Assembly (NCBI GenBank): GCA_036924085.1
Contig: JAVGWX010000003.1
Location: 113,443,764 to 113,507,763, forward strand
Length of the DNA: 64,000 nucleotides
Source: Ariolimax columbianus
Lineage: Eukaryota > Mollusca > Gastropoda > Stylommatophora > Arionidae
Direction of reading: 5' to 3'
The first letter of the stretch is position 1, and every line of letters begins with the position of its first letter. The notes under the pieces are model-generated. The model ran no database searches. It was not told the DNA's origin and was given only the letters and a program-made list of their open reading frames with translations. Made by a program: the position numbers and the translations under genes. Of this stretch, positions 48,519-60,095 are shown in pieces.

Positions 48519-51500
48519 GTGATTTACCACTTGTTTAGTTGAAGATGTGATGTTGTAGTTGTTGTTTGTTAACTAGATCTTCCGAGCTGTTCGATCTTTC
48601 GCATTCATTGCCAAGTTGAAGAATTTGCTGTGATTTCGTAGCCGATGAGGGGAATCGTTATTATAAGGCAGCTGTTACTTTTAACTTTTAGTCAGTGACA
48701 CCACACCATCACACTCAGTGGGACACTGATTGTTGGCAGGGCATGTGCTACCATCAGGCAAACTAGGCAGCCGCCTACGGAAGAGACTTCATAAGAGTTG
48801 TTGTGTCAATGTGTGAGAGAAATAAGAATAATAAGTAGAGATGAAGAAAAAACAGTTGATATTTGGCTTGGCTTGGCTTCGTTTGTTCTCAATCTTCTTT
48901 ACCAAACCCTGAAAGGGCTTAAGTAGCAGAATGTAGTCCAGAGAACGGAATGCGTTGTGTCGTAGTTTACAGCGTGACTGTGATATTTGCACCTTTCGGT
49001 CCAACACATCCGACTTCAGCAAGCATTTTTTGAGTACTGGGTTAGCAGTCCCTCTTCGATCCCTTCTCCTTAGCCAGTCTGCCCTGCTGCAGGCTGTTAT
49101 CCAGGATCACCGTGGGGAGGTGTAGAAGGGTCTTGGCAGCTCTGGTTCGCTGGCCCTGACACTAGCAGTCAGCTATGGGTCGCTGACCACTGCAGCTCAC
49201 ACGCTGCTCATCATCTTGATCCCAGTTGATATTTGATGGTCTATATTAGGTGCAGTAATTCTCACAATATCCGCATTTTACTGAAGACATCTAATCCATT
49301 TGCTCCCCTCAGCACGTAGACGATTGACCACAACTCACCAAAATACACGATAGCGGACTATTCTTTCTGCCTCTCTCCAGATGTAACCATTTAGTCATAG
49401 TTCTATTTCACATTCTCTTTTCTGTGTATTTTTATGTCTACCTCTCTTTCTCTTCCCTTGAGGATTCCATGTGAGAGCCTGCCTAGCTATGTTAGATGGG
49501 GCCTTCCTCAGAGCATGTCCTATCCAGCCCCAGTTTGTTCCAGTGGCTGCTGGCTCCTTTTCCACATGTCTTCATTCCTCACCATGTCCTGCCACTTTAT
49601 GCACATTATCCTTCATAGGCATCTGTATCGAAGGACTGAAGTTCTTGTATCATCTTGACCATTCTCCATATTTCCACTCTGTACGCCAGCACTGATTTGA
49701 CACTGGCATTGAATATTACAATTTTGGTAATCTTAATTTCTTAAGTAAAAAATAAAACTGAAATAAATTTGGTTATTGTCTCTAATCAAAAAGATGATTT
49801 TGGTAAAAACTCTCTAGGAAATGGGAAAGAAAAGGCTCTGCACTTCCAGTAGAAAACACATTTTTCCATGGAGAAAATTAAAAATATATTGAGATTGTGG
49901 CATGTATCATCGAAGACATTAATTACCATGGGCAGCTGACTGTCAGAGACGTTCATCCATTTTAAGTTAATTTTCTAGTTAGCTATGGCTGATAGTATTG
50001 ACCTTCTGCAGCTCTGCCCACAAACAACAGGCAGAAAAAAACTAAAAAGCAAAAGGGGGCTCTTCGTAATGTACGTTCGTACACAGAAAGTAAACTAAGA
50101 ACAAGAATATAGAATATGACTATACTGTTGTTGAAACTAGCACTGGAGAAGCTGAATGGAGTGCTCAAAAAACAAATGATAGCAACTCTCAGACAGAAGT
50201 TTCAGAAGAACAGCAATATTTTGGTGACAAATTTTTGATTGGTTCATTCCTTTGGTCACAGGTTTTGACATGCACAATTTGTCATTCTGTGGTACAACTG
50301 ACAACTTGTACAGTTCTAGCAATGGAAATATGGTAAAGATTGTATAATATTTCTCCCATTTTTGGTCCTATCATGAATGAATATTTTCACAGAGTTAAAG
50401 ATAAAAAAAACAATGGTTCATTGCCTAAGAAAAATATCCAAAATGAGTTTCTAGCAGGTGCTATAAAGCAGCAAATTTTAATATGTGCAAACTCAGCAAC
50501 ACATACAAACTCAGCCATACATACAGACTCAGCCATATATACAAACTCAATCACACATACAAACTCAGTCATACATACAGACTCAGCCATACATAAAACT
50601 CAGCCATATATACAAACTCAATCACACATACAAACTCAGTCATACATACAGACTCAGCCATACATAAAACTCAGCCATATATACAAACTCAATCACACAT
50701 ACAAACTCAGCCATACATACAGACTCAGCCATACATAAAACTCAGCCATATATACAAACTCAATCACACATACAAACTCAGCCATATATACAAACTCAGC
50801 CATACATAAAACTCAGCCACACATACAAACTCAGCCACTACAACTCAATTATTGTGGACTGCACACCCAACGTTAATACAGAGCAAGTGACAACGATTGT
50901 ACCTGTTGTTGATCTTATCAAACCTTCAGATATTGAGATGCCCGACCCTACATGATCATAAGAACAAATTTCTTGGGATTTGTTTCACTGGATATGTCTT
51001 TATGATAGAAGAAACTTCTTGGCCAACTTGAGCAAATGCGATTACCAATTGAGAATCTTTGTGGTTATAATAGCAAAAGGCATAGAAAATGGTGTACATA
51101 AAATGAGCCCTAGCGATTAACCTGGGGACCTTTTTTGTGTCCTGCAATGCACACTCTTTAAATTTGGTAGTCAATGATACTGCTAAATGTTGTCTAGAAG
51201 CAACAAATTTCTTTAGTTTGGTTCAACAGATTTATAATTATTTCATTGCATCTACTCAAATTTTGCAAATTCTAACCAGCACATCAGACTAGCATAACTG
51301 TGAAGTCATTAAGTGAAACAAGATGGAAAAGGTAACTTGATTCTTTGAAACTACTGAGATATAATCTTAGTAATATAAAGTATGCTTTAATAGAGATCTT
51401 TGATGACACGGCTAAAAGGTTCATCTGAAAATGCTTCCTGGTTTGTAGCTGATGCAATTTGTAAGTTCAAGTTTACGGTATCCTTTGTTGCATGGTACAG

Positions 51501-54500
51501 CATACTTTCTTATGTCAATCTTACAAGCAGTCTACTACAAAATAGGCAAACTGATTTAATTTCAGCTACAGACCAATTGCATGTGGCTAAGAATTACCTT
51601 GTGGACTGCAGATGTTATGGAGATTTTCAACAAGTTTGACAGATGCTACTTAGATTGCAAAGGAACTAGAGATACTTTCATACTTTAAGACAGAACAATT
51701 TAGAAAAGAAAGACATGAGCTAAGCAGATAGAAAAGGCTGAAAAAAAAAGAGCCAGGTGCCGAATGGGCACACTGAAAAAGCTAGCGGGCATGAATTGGA
51801 GCGTAGACAACCAAATCCTGAAAAGACTATACACAGAAATAGTCAGACCGGTATTGGAGTAGAGCATCACAGTTTGGGTGACTGCAATGTGAACACTTTG
51901 GTAAAATAAGTAGTCTAGAACTAAGCCACACATATCCTTGATCGGGCCATAGATTCTACACCCATAGAGGCACTAGAAACTATGACAGGCCTCCAGTCAA
52001 TGGTGGCTAGACAGGACATAAAAGTAATACAACAGGCAGAAAAACACTAGAGACTTCTGAACCACCTAGTGCACCAAAGAATGTTACTGGGGCCTGGCCA
52101 ACATGACAGCAGCACATGTATTTAACGATTTCCCCCATCAAATAGATCTGAGGAGAAGGATGTGGTCCACTCTGACTCCCCTCGAGGAGAGACTCGGTAC
52201 GGTAATGAGACCCCGAAAAAGATGAGAATTTATTGAATAATCTGGAGTCCCAATCTATATAAGCAATGATCGTAGAAAAAGAAAAGAAGAAACAGCAGTT
52301 TGAGTACGAAGTCCAAGAAGAGGCACCTACAAAATCCAAAACAGAAATTCATAGTAGGCTTTTACTATAATGTCTTAGACACCGCCATACAATCTGTTGC
52401 AGAGAGATTTCAATATCTACAACAATATCATTCCTTATTAGGTTTCCGGTATGATGCAGGGCATTCACAACATAATTTCCACCAACATTAATACACTTAT
52501 ACCATTGATTAATCAGTGCAAGGACAGGCCCATTTGGCTCATTTTGTGTTTTGTATTTGGTAGTCAGTTGTCTGGGTACCAATATTATGCACACGTTCTG
52601 GAAATTAAACCGATTATGCATTATGATGTAGGCTAAACCATATGAACACCCATTTGCAGTTGCTACACTGTCTATCGTTACTTGCCTGTCAGCTTGAATC
52701 ATGTCTCTCACAATCGATGGCACAGATGCTTCTGTTGCAATCTGAACAGGATGAAGGATGACCAAGTCGGGCTTCATTGGCAATTTTTGAACACCCTTGA
52801 ACAAATTTATAGTTCCAGTTATACACCATTTTACACGACAAACACTTGTCTCGGTAAACAGAACACATTTTCTTATGAATATTCTTTACACAAAGTGGTT
52901 ATGCTGTTATTTGGTTGTATACTCTGTGAACACGGTCACCATTTTGTAACTGAACAGCGTATGTGCATGAGACACCTGGTGTCTGCTACCTACAGTAATC
53001 ACAAAGCTGCCACCTAATGAACCTTTAGAAACTACCAACTACATGTTTCAGCAATCCTGTATTAGTTACTGACTTACACTTGTTCCTATCATAAAGTATC
53101 AGGTATGAAAGGCTTGAAAGTTCAGTAAGACAGCTTTCCTAGGAGAGACAACTCTGATAACAAACAACTGCTGTCTTGCAGGAAGGCTAGAAACAGCCAA
53201 AGGTTAGAGAACTCGTTCCTAGAACACACTGCAACGTAACCCGCCTCATAAAGACAGCCAAAGGCATGAGTTTGTTGAATCCATTGATGTAGATGCCTGC
53301 GAATGAGGAAGACGAAGAATATTACAAGTATTATTTGAAATCGATTTTTATGATCACAACAGATTTGTAATAGGATTTCATGATCAAAACTGACTTCTAA
53401 AAGGTTTTTATGATAGAGATTTTAAAATTGAGGTAATTTAAATGCCTGAGTGTACATTCTTGGATTTCAAAATTAACATAACTATGGTAGCACAGTGGCT
53501 TCCCAGTCAGTGGATCAATCCCCAGTTGGTGCAGGATTTTTTTCATGACCACCAGCTCCTGTGGTCGACCCAGCCACAGAAATTGGGTGCCAGAAAAATC
53601 TGCAAAGTAAAGGCGGCCGACGTGATGCTGATCACAGCATCCATTATGTGCCTTGGGTTACAAAATAATATGGTCCTAACACCATATTTCCTGTGCGTCG
53701 CATGGCGTAACGAGATCTTTCCTTTAAAAAAAAATATATCAACACATTCAAGCCTGTTCTGGCAAAAATATATTTTGTTGGGGCATGAATTATTATATAT
53801 AGACAAAATTCTCGTTCAGAAAATACAGCTGTGTTATTTAATTTTTATATTTAACAGCGGTAGAGTGTTAGAATGAATGTCTCTCACAGTGAACAGACCA
53901 ACTCCATGCCCCAGTTTAGGAAATATTCACCCTAACCCGCTTCATTGGATATCTAAGTTAGAGTTAGGGAAGTTTGGGAAAACTTTCACCAATCAGTGTC
54001 CAGAGAGGGTCCAGGGGTACTCGAGGTGAGAAGGCGTTGAATTGGGCAAACATTAAGGAAGTCTGCTGATAATATTACCAGACAGTCCCTGTTCTGAATT
54101 CACAGGACAGAAGACATAATTGCAGACCAAGGCACACATGGAGAAGTAAGCTTGTGGCAAACTTGAAAATATGGAGTCATGGCGGGATCAAAATGCTGAG
54201 CAGTGCATGAGCTGTAGCTGTCAGCAGCCCAAAGCTGACTGCTAACATCGGAGCCAGCGACCCAGAGCTGTCTAGACCCTTCTACACCTCCACGGGGTGG
54301 TCCTGGATAAGTGGTTGCAGCAGAGCAGACTGACTAAGGAGAAAGCAGTACTCAAAAATGCTTGCTGAAGTCGGATGTGTTGGACCGAAACGTGCAAATA
54401 TGCAGTCAAGCTGTAAACTACGACACAGCGCATTCCATTCTCTTGACTACATTCTGCTACTTACAAATCCCTTTTCAGGACTTGATAGTTGGAGTTTGGG

Positions 54501-57500
54501 AACGAACGATCAACGAAGAAGAGAACAGGGTAAATATTTGTTGAAGATCTATGCTCCACAGGGAGCTCAGAAGTTTTGATTGATAATTGATTGAAGACAG
54601 GCCTGTAAGAAAGTTAACTGACCACTATACCTTGCTAAAATCAGAGACCTTGTACAGGGACATCACTAAAACTCCATCCTTGATTACAGAATCTGATACT
54701 ACATTTCTTTTACTTTTACCTTTAACAGGCTGTTAAACCCCATGTACCAGCAATTAAGTTTCCAGCCAGAGGATCTGGCCCAGTGTTAAAAGAAGTTGTG
54801 AACTCTGCTGCAGGTATATTTTGGTTTAAATAAAAATTGACATTATTGTGTATATCATCCATGAAATTAATATATGTTATTGTGTATGACTTCTAGACAT
54901 GACGAACTACAAAAACATTAATGAGAAAAATACAAACTTTCACAGAAAGGTTAGAAGCCTGTTCAAAATAGAGAGATTGAAATAGTGTGATAAAATCACT
55001 CTTCTTCTTCTTCTTTGCGTTCAGGATCTTTTGGTCATGCTATATCTTCAGGCCAGTCGCCATGATGAAGACTGTAATCTTCATCAGGTCGGAGCGGCTG
55101 CCCCACAGCTTTTGTCTCAGCGCCGCACTCTCTGGCTAGGTCTGGCATCTCATTTTCCTATAGATTGGGCATTCCTATAGAATATGCTCAGGGTTCTGGC
55201 ATCCTATTCCACATGGGCACTCATCGGTGTGTGAGATCTTCAATTGGTATAGATGTTCTAGCGGTCTGCAGTGTCCAGTTAGGCGAAATAAGGTAGTTTG
55301 TTGGTTTCTTTTGAGTTGGTGAATTGGGTCTGGTGTACTGCTTATGTTTCTGTCTTCTCTCCATTGGTCAATATACTGATTTCTGATGATGTTCTTGATT
55401 TCTCTGTATGGTACTCGATGATTAAATTGTGCTTTTTTGCTGCCATCTTTTGCCAGATAAGATCACTAATGTGGAACTGTTAGAAAGAACCAGACGCATA
55501 TAAGTGGAATGTGAGGTGAGAAGAAGGTGCTGGTGTAGAATAGGACACACATTAATAAAACCAGCTGATAGCATTACAAAAGAGTCTCTGTTCTGGAATC
55601 CCCAAGGCTGGCGAAGTAAAGGCAGATCAAAACACATGGACATGAGAACTTTAGATAAACAGGAAATAGAAAAGATTGTGGACAGAACTGGAATAGATGC
55701 CCCAAGATGGGAAAACTTGACACGTATCTGGTGAAGACCTGTGCTCCATGTGGAGCTGAACAGTTTTGATTGATTTATATGTTGTCCATGAAGCTCTTCA
55801 TTACAGGAAGCAGATGATCACCTCTTTGACTCCTTACAGGAAGCATAGGATCACCTCTTTAGATGGCTCCTTACAGGAAGCATAGGATCACCTCTTTGAC
55901 TCATTACAGGAATCATAGGATCACCTCTTTAGATGGCTCCTTACAGGAAGCATAGGATTACCTCTTTGACTCATTACAGGAATCATAGGATCACCTCTTT
56001 AGATGGCTCCTTACAGGAAGCATAGGATCACCTCTTTGACTCATTACAGGAAGCATATGATCACCTCTTTGACTCATTACAGGAAGCAGAGGATCACCTC
56101 TTTAGATGGCTCCTTACAGGAAGCATAGGATTACCTCTTTGACTCATTACAGGAATCATAGGATCACCTCTTTAGATGGCTCCTTACAGGAAGCATAGGA
56201 TCACCTCTTTGACTCATTACAGGAAGCATATGATCACCTCTTTGACTCATTACAGGAAGCAGAGGATCACCTCTTTGACTCCTTACAGGAAGCATATGAT
56301 CACCTCTTTGACTCCTTACAGGAAGCATAGGATCACCTCTTTAGATGGCTCCTTACAGGAAGCAGAGGATCACCTCCTTAGATGACTCCTTACAGGAAGC
56401 ATAGAATCACCTCTTTGGCTCATTACACGAGGTAAAGGATCACCTCTTTAAATGGCTCCTTACAGGAAGTATAGAATTACCTTTTTCGCTCCTTACAAGA
56501 GATATAGGATCAAAGCAATTTAGATGGCTTCTTACAAGAAGTAAGGCTGAAAGCACTTTGTGTATTCTTGCAGTGGTAGTACCTGTAGTAATTTGTTTTA
56601 CATGAAGAGGTTGCTAGTCTGATTCACAGCGTTATTTGGTCACATTTAATTACATACATTAGGGTACAGAAGTCAAATTCTTTTCTTAACAAGGAAGGAC
56701 TCTTGGTACCCTACACATTGTAAGCTATTTAGCTTATATAAGTCTGTTCTTTCAACAAGTGTGCAGCAAAGGGTCAGCAGGTGTGCTGCACCAGTTTTGG
56801 GGAAGATCAAAAGATAGCAAGAATATATTGATTTATTACTTTGATTTTTCACTCCAAATAAAGCATAGGGCTACTTCTACAATCTATCTAGGGAGCAGCG
56901 TAGCGCAGTGGTTAGCGCGCTGGCTTCGCATCTGAGTAGTACTGGGTTCATTACCCAGTTGAGGCGGTAATGTTTTTTTCAGACCACAATGGCTCCAGGG
57001 TCGACCCAGCCTTAAATGGGTACTGGTTCAATCTGGGAAGTAAAAGTGGCGAGGGAGAGGAGATGGATACCGCCCTCATTAAGCTGAACCTTTGAAATGT
57101 GAGATCGCTAACACCTCACACCCCTACAGCAGTAATGCTATGGGTTACTTTACTTTACTTCTACAATTGGCCCATTAGCAGAAAGCTAGTATCAGATGAT
57201 TTGCCAGGGGGTTTTAAAAAGCAATTATGAGATTGAAGACACAGTGAATGGGCTGGGCAGGTGGTGGTGTTGTGGTGCCCTATTTCCTTCTTGTTAATAT
57301 TGTTGTTTAGTTGGGTATTAAAAAAGCATGTTCAATAATTGCTGACTGGCATTATTTTTGTTCTGTTTGATGCAGCCATGATATAATGCTGACAGATAAA
57401 ACTCTGTATCCCTTCCATTGAAGTAGTCACGATATAACACTGACAGATAAAACTCTGTATCACTTCCATTGAAGTAGTCACGATATAACACTGACAGATA

Positions 57501-58475
57501 AAACTCTGTATCACTTCCATTGAAGTAGTCACGATATAACACTGACAAATAAAACTCTGTATCACTTCCATTGAAGTAGTCATGATATAACACTGACAAA
57601 TAAAACTCTGTATCACTTCCATTGAAGTAGTCACGATATAACACTGACAAATAAAACTCTGTATCACTTCCATTGAAGTAGTCACGATATAACACTGACA
57701 TATAAAACTCTGTATCACTTCCATTGAAGTAGTCACGATATAACACTGACAAATAAAACTCTGTATCACTTCCATTGAAGTAGTCACGATATAACACTGA
57801 CAAATAAAACTCTGTATCACTTCCATTGAAGTAGTCACGATATAACACTGACAAATAAAACTCTGTATCACTTCCATTGAAGTAGTCACGATATAACACT
57901 GACAAATAAAACTCTGTATCAGTCTTTTTTCCCTCAGTCTTAATTTCTCCCTATTTACCCAGCGAACCATTATAACAGTCAGTTGGGGAGCTTCTTTGTA
58001 CGAAATATTTTATTGTTATTATCATATTTATACTGAAGGGACGGCTTGGGCTAGTGGTTAAGTGGCATGGCTCACAACCGGAAGGTGCTGGCTGGGTTCA
58101 ATCCCCATCATAGGACCGGCCGTTACCCCAGGGAAGCAAACCCTTAGAAAATGCAGGAGGAAGCAGACCCTTACATAAAATTCATGCTGAAGTCGGATGC
58201 ACTGGGCCAACAGGCGCAAAATAAAAACCATAGTGCAACGCACACCGCCTTGAGGATTAGAGAAATAAGGCGAACGCAACAAAAAAAAACAACAAAAAAA
58301 CACAACAATTTTGTTTGTTATACTGGATCTTTTTTCTTTTCTAAATGCTGTTATGCCAAAACATTGACTTCGTCCATATATATATGAATCCCACCCTGTC
58401 CAATTAGACAGACACACGGCTTTTCACAGTACAACTGCTTCTCCACATACAGAAAGTAATGGTAACCTGCCATAC

Positions 58476-58568
<93 letters not shown>

Positions 58569-59894
58569 CTGTATTATTAGTTTGCAATAGCAAGTAAACA
58601 GTATTAATACAGTATTAAACTTCGAGTTATGACATTTTGCATTTACAACACCTTTTGCGTTGACTTCACTCAGTGACACAACAGACCCCTTTGAAGATAT
58701 TACACATTAGTGACATAACCAACCGCTCATGTAACATAGCCATGTTGCTAGTTTGCTTGCAAATATATTTCGCATTACTGTGTATTACTCTTTCTGATTT
58801 AATAAATGTGACTTATTAGAACATGTCCCCAGAAGGGACTCCCGACACAATGTCCAAAACTTCCATTCTTTGGAGCCCGGAAGCAAGACTACATAGATCC
58901 TCATCTAGAACAATATAGCAGCAGATTAATTGAGAACCTGTTCTGTTAAAAGCCTACATCATTACACTGAGCAGACTCATAGATGCTCAGTCCCTCAGTA
59001 AATGGTGAATGGTGTAGATACTGATGACTCCAGTAGCTCTGTGGCTATACACACTCTTACTCCAACCTCTCAGGCGCTCCTCTCTGATAGGCCTGCATAC
59101 GATTTCAAAACTTTGCAATTTGTGCATCACAGTTCATGGATTGCAATGTTTTTATCCACAAGGTGGCCGTTGATCAACTTAAAAATTTCACCTGTCACTT
59201 TTGTTAATGTCCTTACTAGAGATGCCCTTGAGGCCAGGATATCAGCTCTTTCCTTCTCACAAACCCCAGCATGACTAAGACGAGGTTAAATGACTTCAAG
59301 CTCAAAATGACTGAGTGTGCCTATGGGTTGCTGTAGGGGTAGTTGCAAATTGAGATTGAGAGCAGAGTGGCACCAGTGGACAACCCATATTTCTTCCTTG
59401 GAAAAGGTGGCCCTACCAAAGTAACCGTTTATTTCCACCATAAAAAAATAATGGGGAACCGAAAAGCCAAAATGAAAATTAGGAACCAGTGCTGTGGCAT
59501 CATGCAAAGTTTGGCCGCAGGCTAAGCAAAATGTGAGCGTGAGTTGTTGCTCTAAATGACAGCATCTGACTTCACCAGTCATCAGTAAACAATCCTAGAA
59601 GAGCAAAACAAATATTAATTTGTTAATTGCAATAATTGTGCCACTTGTAGGAAGTAATTCACTGCATGTCACGTTGCTTTTCTGTGTACATTTTACAATA
59701 ACCCTTGTTTATATTCAACCTAAACCTTAGGAAAGCCGGCTGCATCTGGCACTGCATTAAACAGTTCTGCTAGTAGTAGCAAAGGTTCTTCTGTGGCTTC
59801 AAAAGGATCTTCTGCACCTCTTCTTGACTCATCTCAGCTTCCACAGAAATACAGAAGAAAAATTATAAGTAATGAAGAAATGGAAATTATAGAG
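48450..59894 (+). CDS. KGD4: KGD4 / MRPS36 homologue, partial (terminal codons not found)
   Basis: Exons 48,450-48,518 (tentative), 54,729-54,813 and 59,731-59,894 join in phase (0, 1) to 106 codons; human KGD4/MRPS36 is 103 residues. Recognised by [18 protein letters not shown] (human: VVKPHTPLIRFPDRR) and [19 protein letters not shown] (human: [19 protein letters not shown]). Family knowledge: first called mitochondrial ribosomal protein S36, now known as the adaptor that attaches the E3 subunit to the 2-oxoglutarate dehydrogenase core in the mitochondrial matrix. Between the two conserved ends lies a Ser-rich linker ([17 protein letters not shown]). The human protein has only five more residues after this point, so a very short last exon is expected. 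Introns hold several SINEs and two minisatellites. Confidence 0.8.
48866..49223 (-). mobile_element. Rep-A, full copy, minus, with TSD
   Basis: Flanked by agttgatattt (48,854-48,864 and 49,224-49,234). The tail on the minus strand is gaagccaagccaagcc, i.e. the second tail type. It lies in KGD4 intron 1. Confidence 0.92.
49430..49735 (-). mobile_element. LINE-T C-terminal relic, minus
   Basis: Minus strand: [39 protein letters not shown], the LINE-T tail signature, preceded by a decayed thumb. Confidence 0.72.
49740..50480. other. unannotated KGD4 intron 1 sequence
   Basis: AT-rich; no feature recognised. Confidence 0.35.
50488..50845 (+). repeat. 18/17-bp minisatellite
   Basis: About 20 units like aactcagccatacataca, with 17-bp variants (catacataa) that rotate the frame. 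A higher-order block (catacagactcagccatacataaaactc...) is itself repeated three times. Repetitive open frames ([10 protein letters not shown]) are by-products. Confidence 0.92.
50850..51685. other. unannotated KGD4 intron 1 sequence
   Basis: No recognised repeat or exon. Confidence 0.35.
51690..52330 (+). mobile_element. I-like LINE RT-RNase H linker relic
   Basis: Reads [20 protein letters not shown] and TEIVRPVLE, matching LAGTSWGADESILKKLYTGRVRPVLE of the 18 kb LINE, then a decayed continuation. Distinct enough to be another I-like subfamily. Confidence 0.65.
52349..52990 (-). mobile_element. mariner-like relic, catalytic core deleted
   Basis: Minus strand: [15 protein letters not shown] (first helix-turn-helix), [52 protein letters not shown] (linker WVPRxLT), then directly [19 protein letters not shown], the C-terminal end of mariner transposases. 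The whole DD34D catalytic region between linker and C-terminus is missing. Confidence 0.72.
53105..53270 (+). repeat. dispersed repeat F, copy 2
   Basis: agctttcctaggagagac, ctgctgtcttgcagg and aacccgcctca correspond to 8,810-9,012. Confidence 0.5.
53335..53430 (+). repeat. degenerate tandem repeat, about 35 bp
   Basis: Three loose units around tttttatgatcacaacagat, tttcatgatcaaaactgact, tttttatgatagagat. Confidence 0.5.
53480..53735 (+). mobile_element. SINE-C (tRNA-derived), decayed
   Basis: gtagcacagtggcttcccag (A-box region), a damaged B box (gtggatcaatcccc), then the body block tggtcgacccagccacagaa shared with the 56.9 kb copy, and agtaaaggcggc. Confidence 0.65.
53985..54183 (+). mobile_element. 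LINE-T C-terminal relic, left of Rep-A
   Basis: [18 protein letters not shown], the LINE-T signature, decayed. Continues after the Rep-A element as [14 protein letters not shown] sequence near 54,540. Confidence 0.6.
54184..54530 (+). mobile_element. Rep-A, diverged full copy
   Basis: gggatcaaaatgctgagcag to gggaacgaacgatcaacgaa. More substitutions and a deletion after aggagaaagc; no TSD recognised. Confidence 0.82.
54729..54813 (+). CDS. KGD4: KGD4 exon 2
   Basis: Acceptor cttttacctttaacag; [28 protein letters not shown] and one base, donor GTATAT. 85 nt, phase 0 in, 1 out. The KPHxPxIxF motif is the family signature. Confidence 0.87.
54940..55775 (+). mobile_element. LINE-T C-terminal relic, split by an I-like LINE end
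   Basis: Left part ends LFKIERLK then CDKIT; right part resumes [15 protein letters not shown], then [40 protein letters not shown]. The duplicated gataaaatcact / gataagatcact marks the insertion between 55,001 and 55,454. Confidence 0.75.
55001..55454 (-). mobile_element. second I-like subfamily 3' end, with TSD
   Basis: The minus strand has [40 protein letters not shown] and EHILYRNAQ (zinc knuckle with the last Cys lost) and ends acgcaaagaagaagaagaag. Flanks gataaaatcact (54,989-55,000) and gataagatcact (55,455-55,466). Confidence 0.8.
55795..56545 (+). repeat. 33/37-bp compound minisatellite
   Basis: About 20 units of two lengths: tcattacaggaagcatagga+tcacctctttgac (33 bp) and a 37-bp form with agatggctcc in place of gactca. 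The forms alternate irregularly in higher-order blocks; units decay toward 56,500. Confidence 0.93.
56555..56630 (-). repeat. dispersed repeat G, reversed
   Basis: tgtattcttgcagtggtagt and tacatgaagaggttgctagt match repeat G in reverse. Confidence 0.45.
56884..57156 (+). mobile_element. SINE-C (tRNA-derived), full, with TSD
   Basis: Head gtagcgcagtggttagcgcg (A box) and actgggttcattacccagtt (B box GGGTTCATTACCC), body with ggctccagggtcgacccagc, end tgggttactttacttt. Flanked by acttctacaat (56,873-56,883 and 57,157-57,167). Confidence 0.88.
57395..57925. repeat. 51-bp minisatellite
   Basis: Ten tandem 51-bp units (plus strand cacttccattgaagtagtca + cgatataacactgacaaataaaactctgtat). Units are nearly identical, with occasional changes (gaca[a/g/t]ataaa, catgat). 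51 is a multiple of three, so two minus-strand frames of about 200 codons stay open (repeat [17 protein letters not shown]); there is no start context or homology to suggest translation. Confidence 0.95.
58035..58310 (+). mobile_element. SINE-B, full length
   Basis: Head gggctagtggttaagtggca and a B box interrupted by a 4-bp duplication (ggctgggttcaatcccc), core catgctgaagtcggatgcac and ggccaacaggcgcaaaataa, end gattagagaaataaggcgaa plus A/C-rich tail. Confidence 0.88.
58482..58565. repeat. (AT)n microsatellite
   Basis: About 40 uninterrupted AT dinucleotides. Confidence 0.98.
58990..59290 (-). mobile_element. possible LINE RNase H relic
   Basis: Minus strand: [18 protein letters not shown] (cf. 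GNERADxLA of RNase H), then [20 protein letters not shown]. Short and decayed, placed only by this motif. Confidence 0.35.
59291..59700. other. unannotated KGD4 intron 2 sequence
   Basis: No recognised feature. Confidence 0.35.
59731..59894 (+). CDS. KGD4: KGD4 exon 3
   Basis: Acceptor aacctaaaccttag; split Gly, [25 protein letters not shown], then [19 protein letters not shown] and donor GTGAGA. 164 nt, phase 1 in, 0 out. The C-terminal helix is the part that contacts the E3 subunit in the family. Confidence 0.9.
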
Positions 59895-59908
59895 GTGAGA
59901 TTGAATTA

Positions 59909-59916
<8 letters not shown>

Positions 59917-59978
<62 letters not shown>
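59917..59978. repeat. (AT)n microsatellite
   Basis: About 31 AT dinucleotides starting 22 bp after KGD4 exon 3. Confidence 0.98.
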
Positions 59979-59981
<3 letters not shown>

Positions 59982-60095
59982 GACACCCCATTATAACATG
60001 GTGATTGAGGTCTAAAGAATCACATTGCGACATAAGCAGATTACGTTTAGAAAATTTGAAACCATGTTTTTTTAATTCATCTTATACCAGCTATA

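Noticed and set aside
57395..57925. CRISPR-like array
   Set aside because: Repeats are directly adjacent with no unique spacers, and the DNA is eukaryotic.
57332..57970. Two overlapping ~200-codon minus-strand open frames
   Set aside because: They are the 51-bp minisatellite read in two frames; openness follows from unit length, and the content is purely repetitive.
59002..59274. 90-codon plus-strand frame as a small gene
   Set aside because: No homology recognised; the opposite strand has an RNase H-like motif, so this is more likely LINE antisense.
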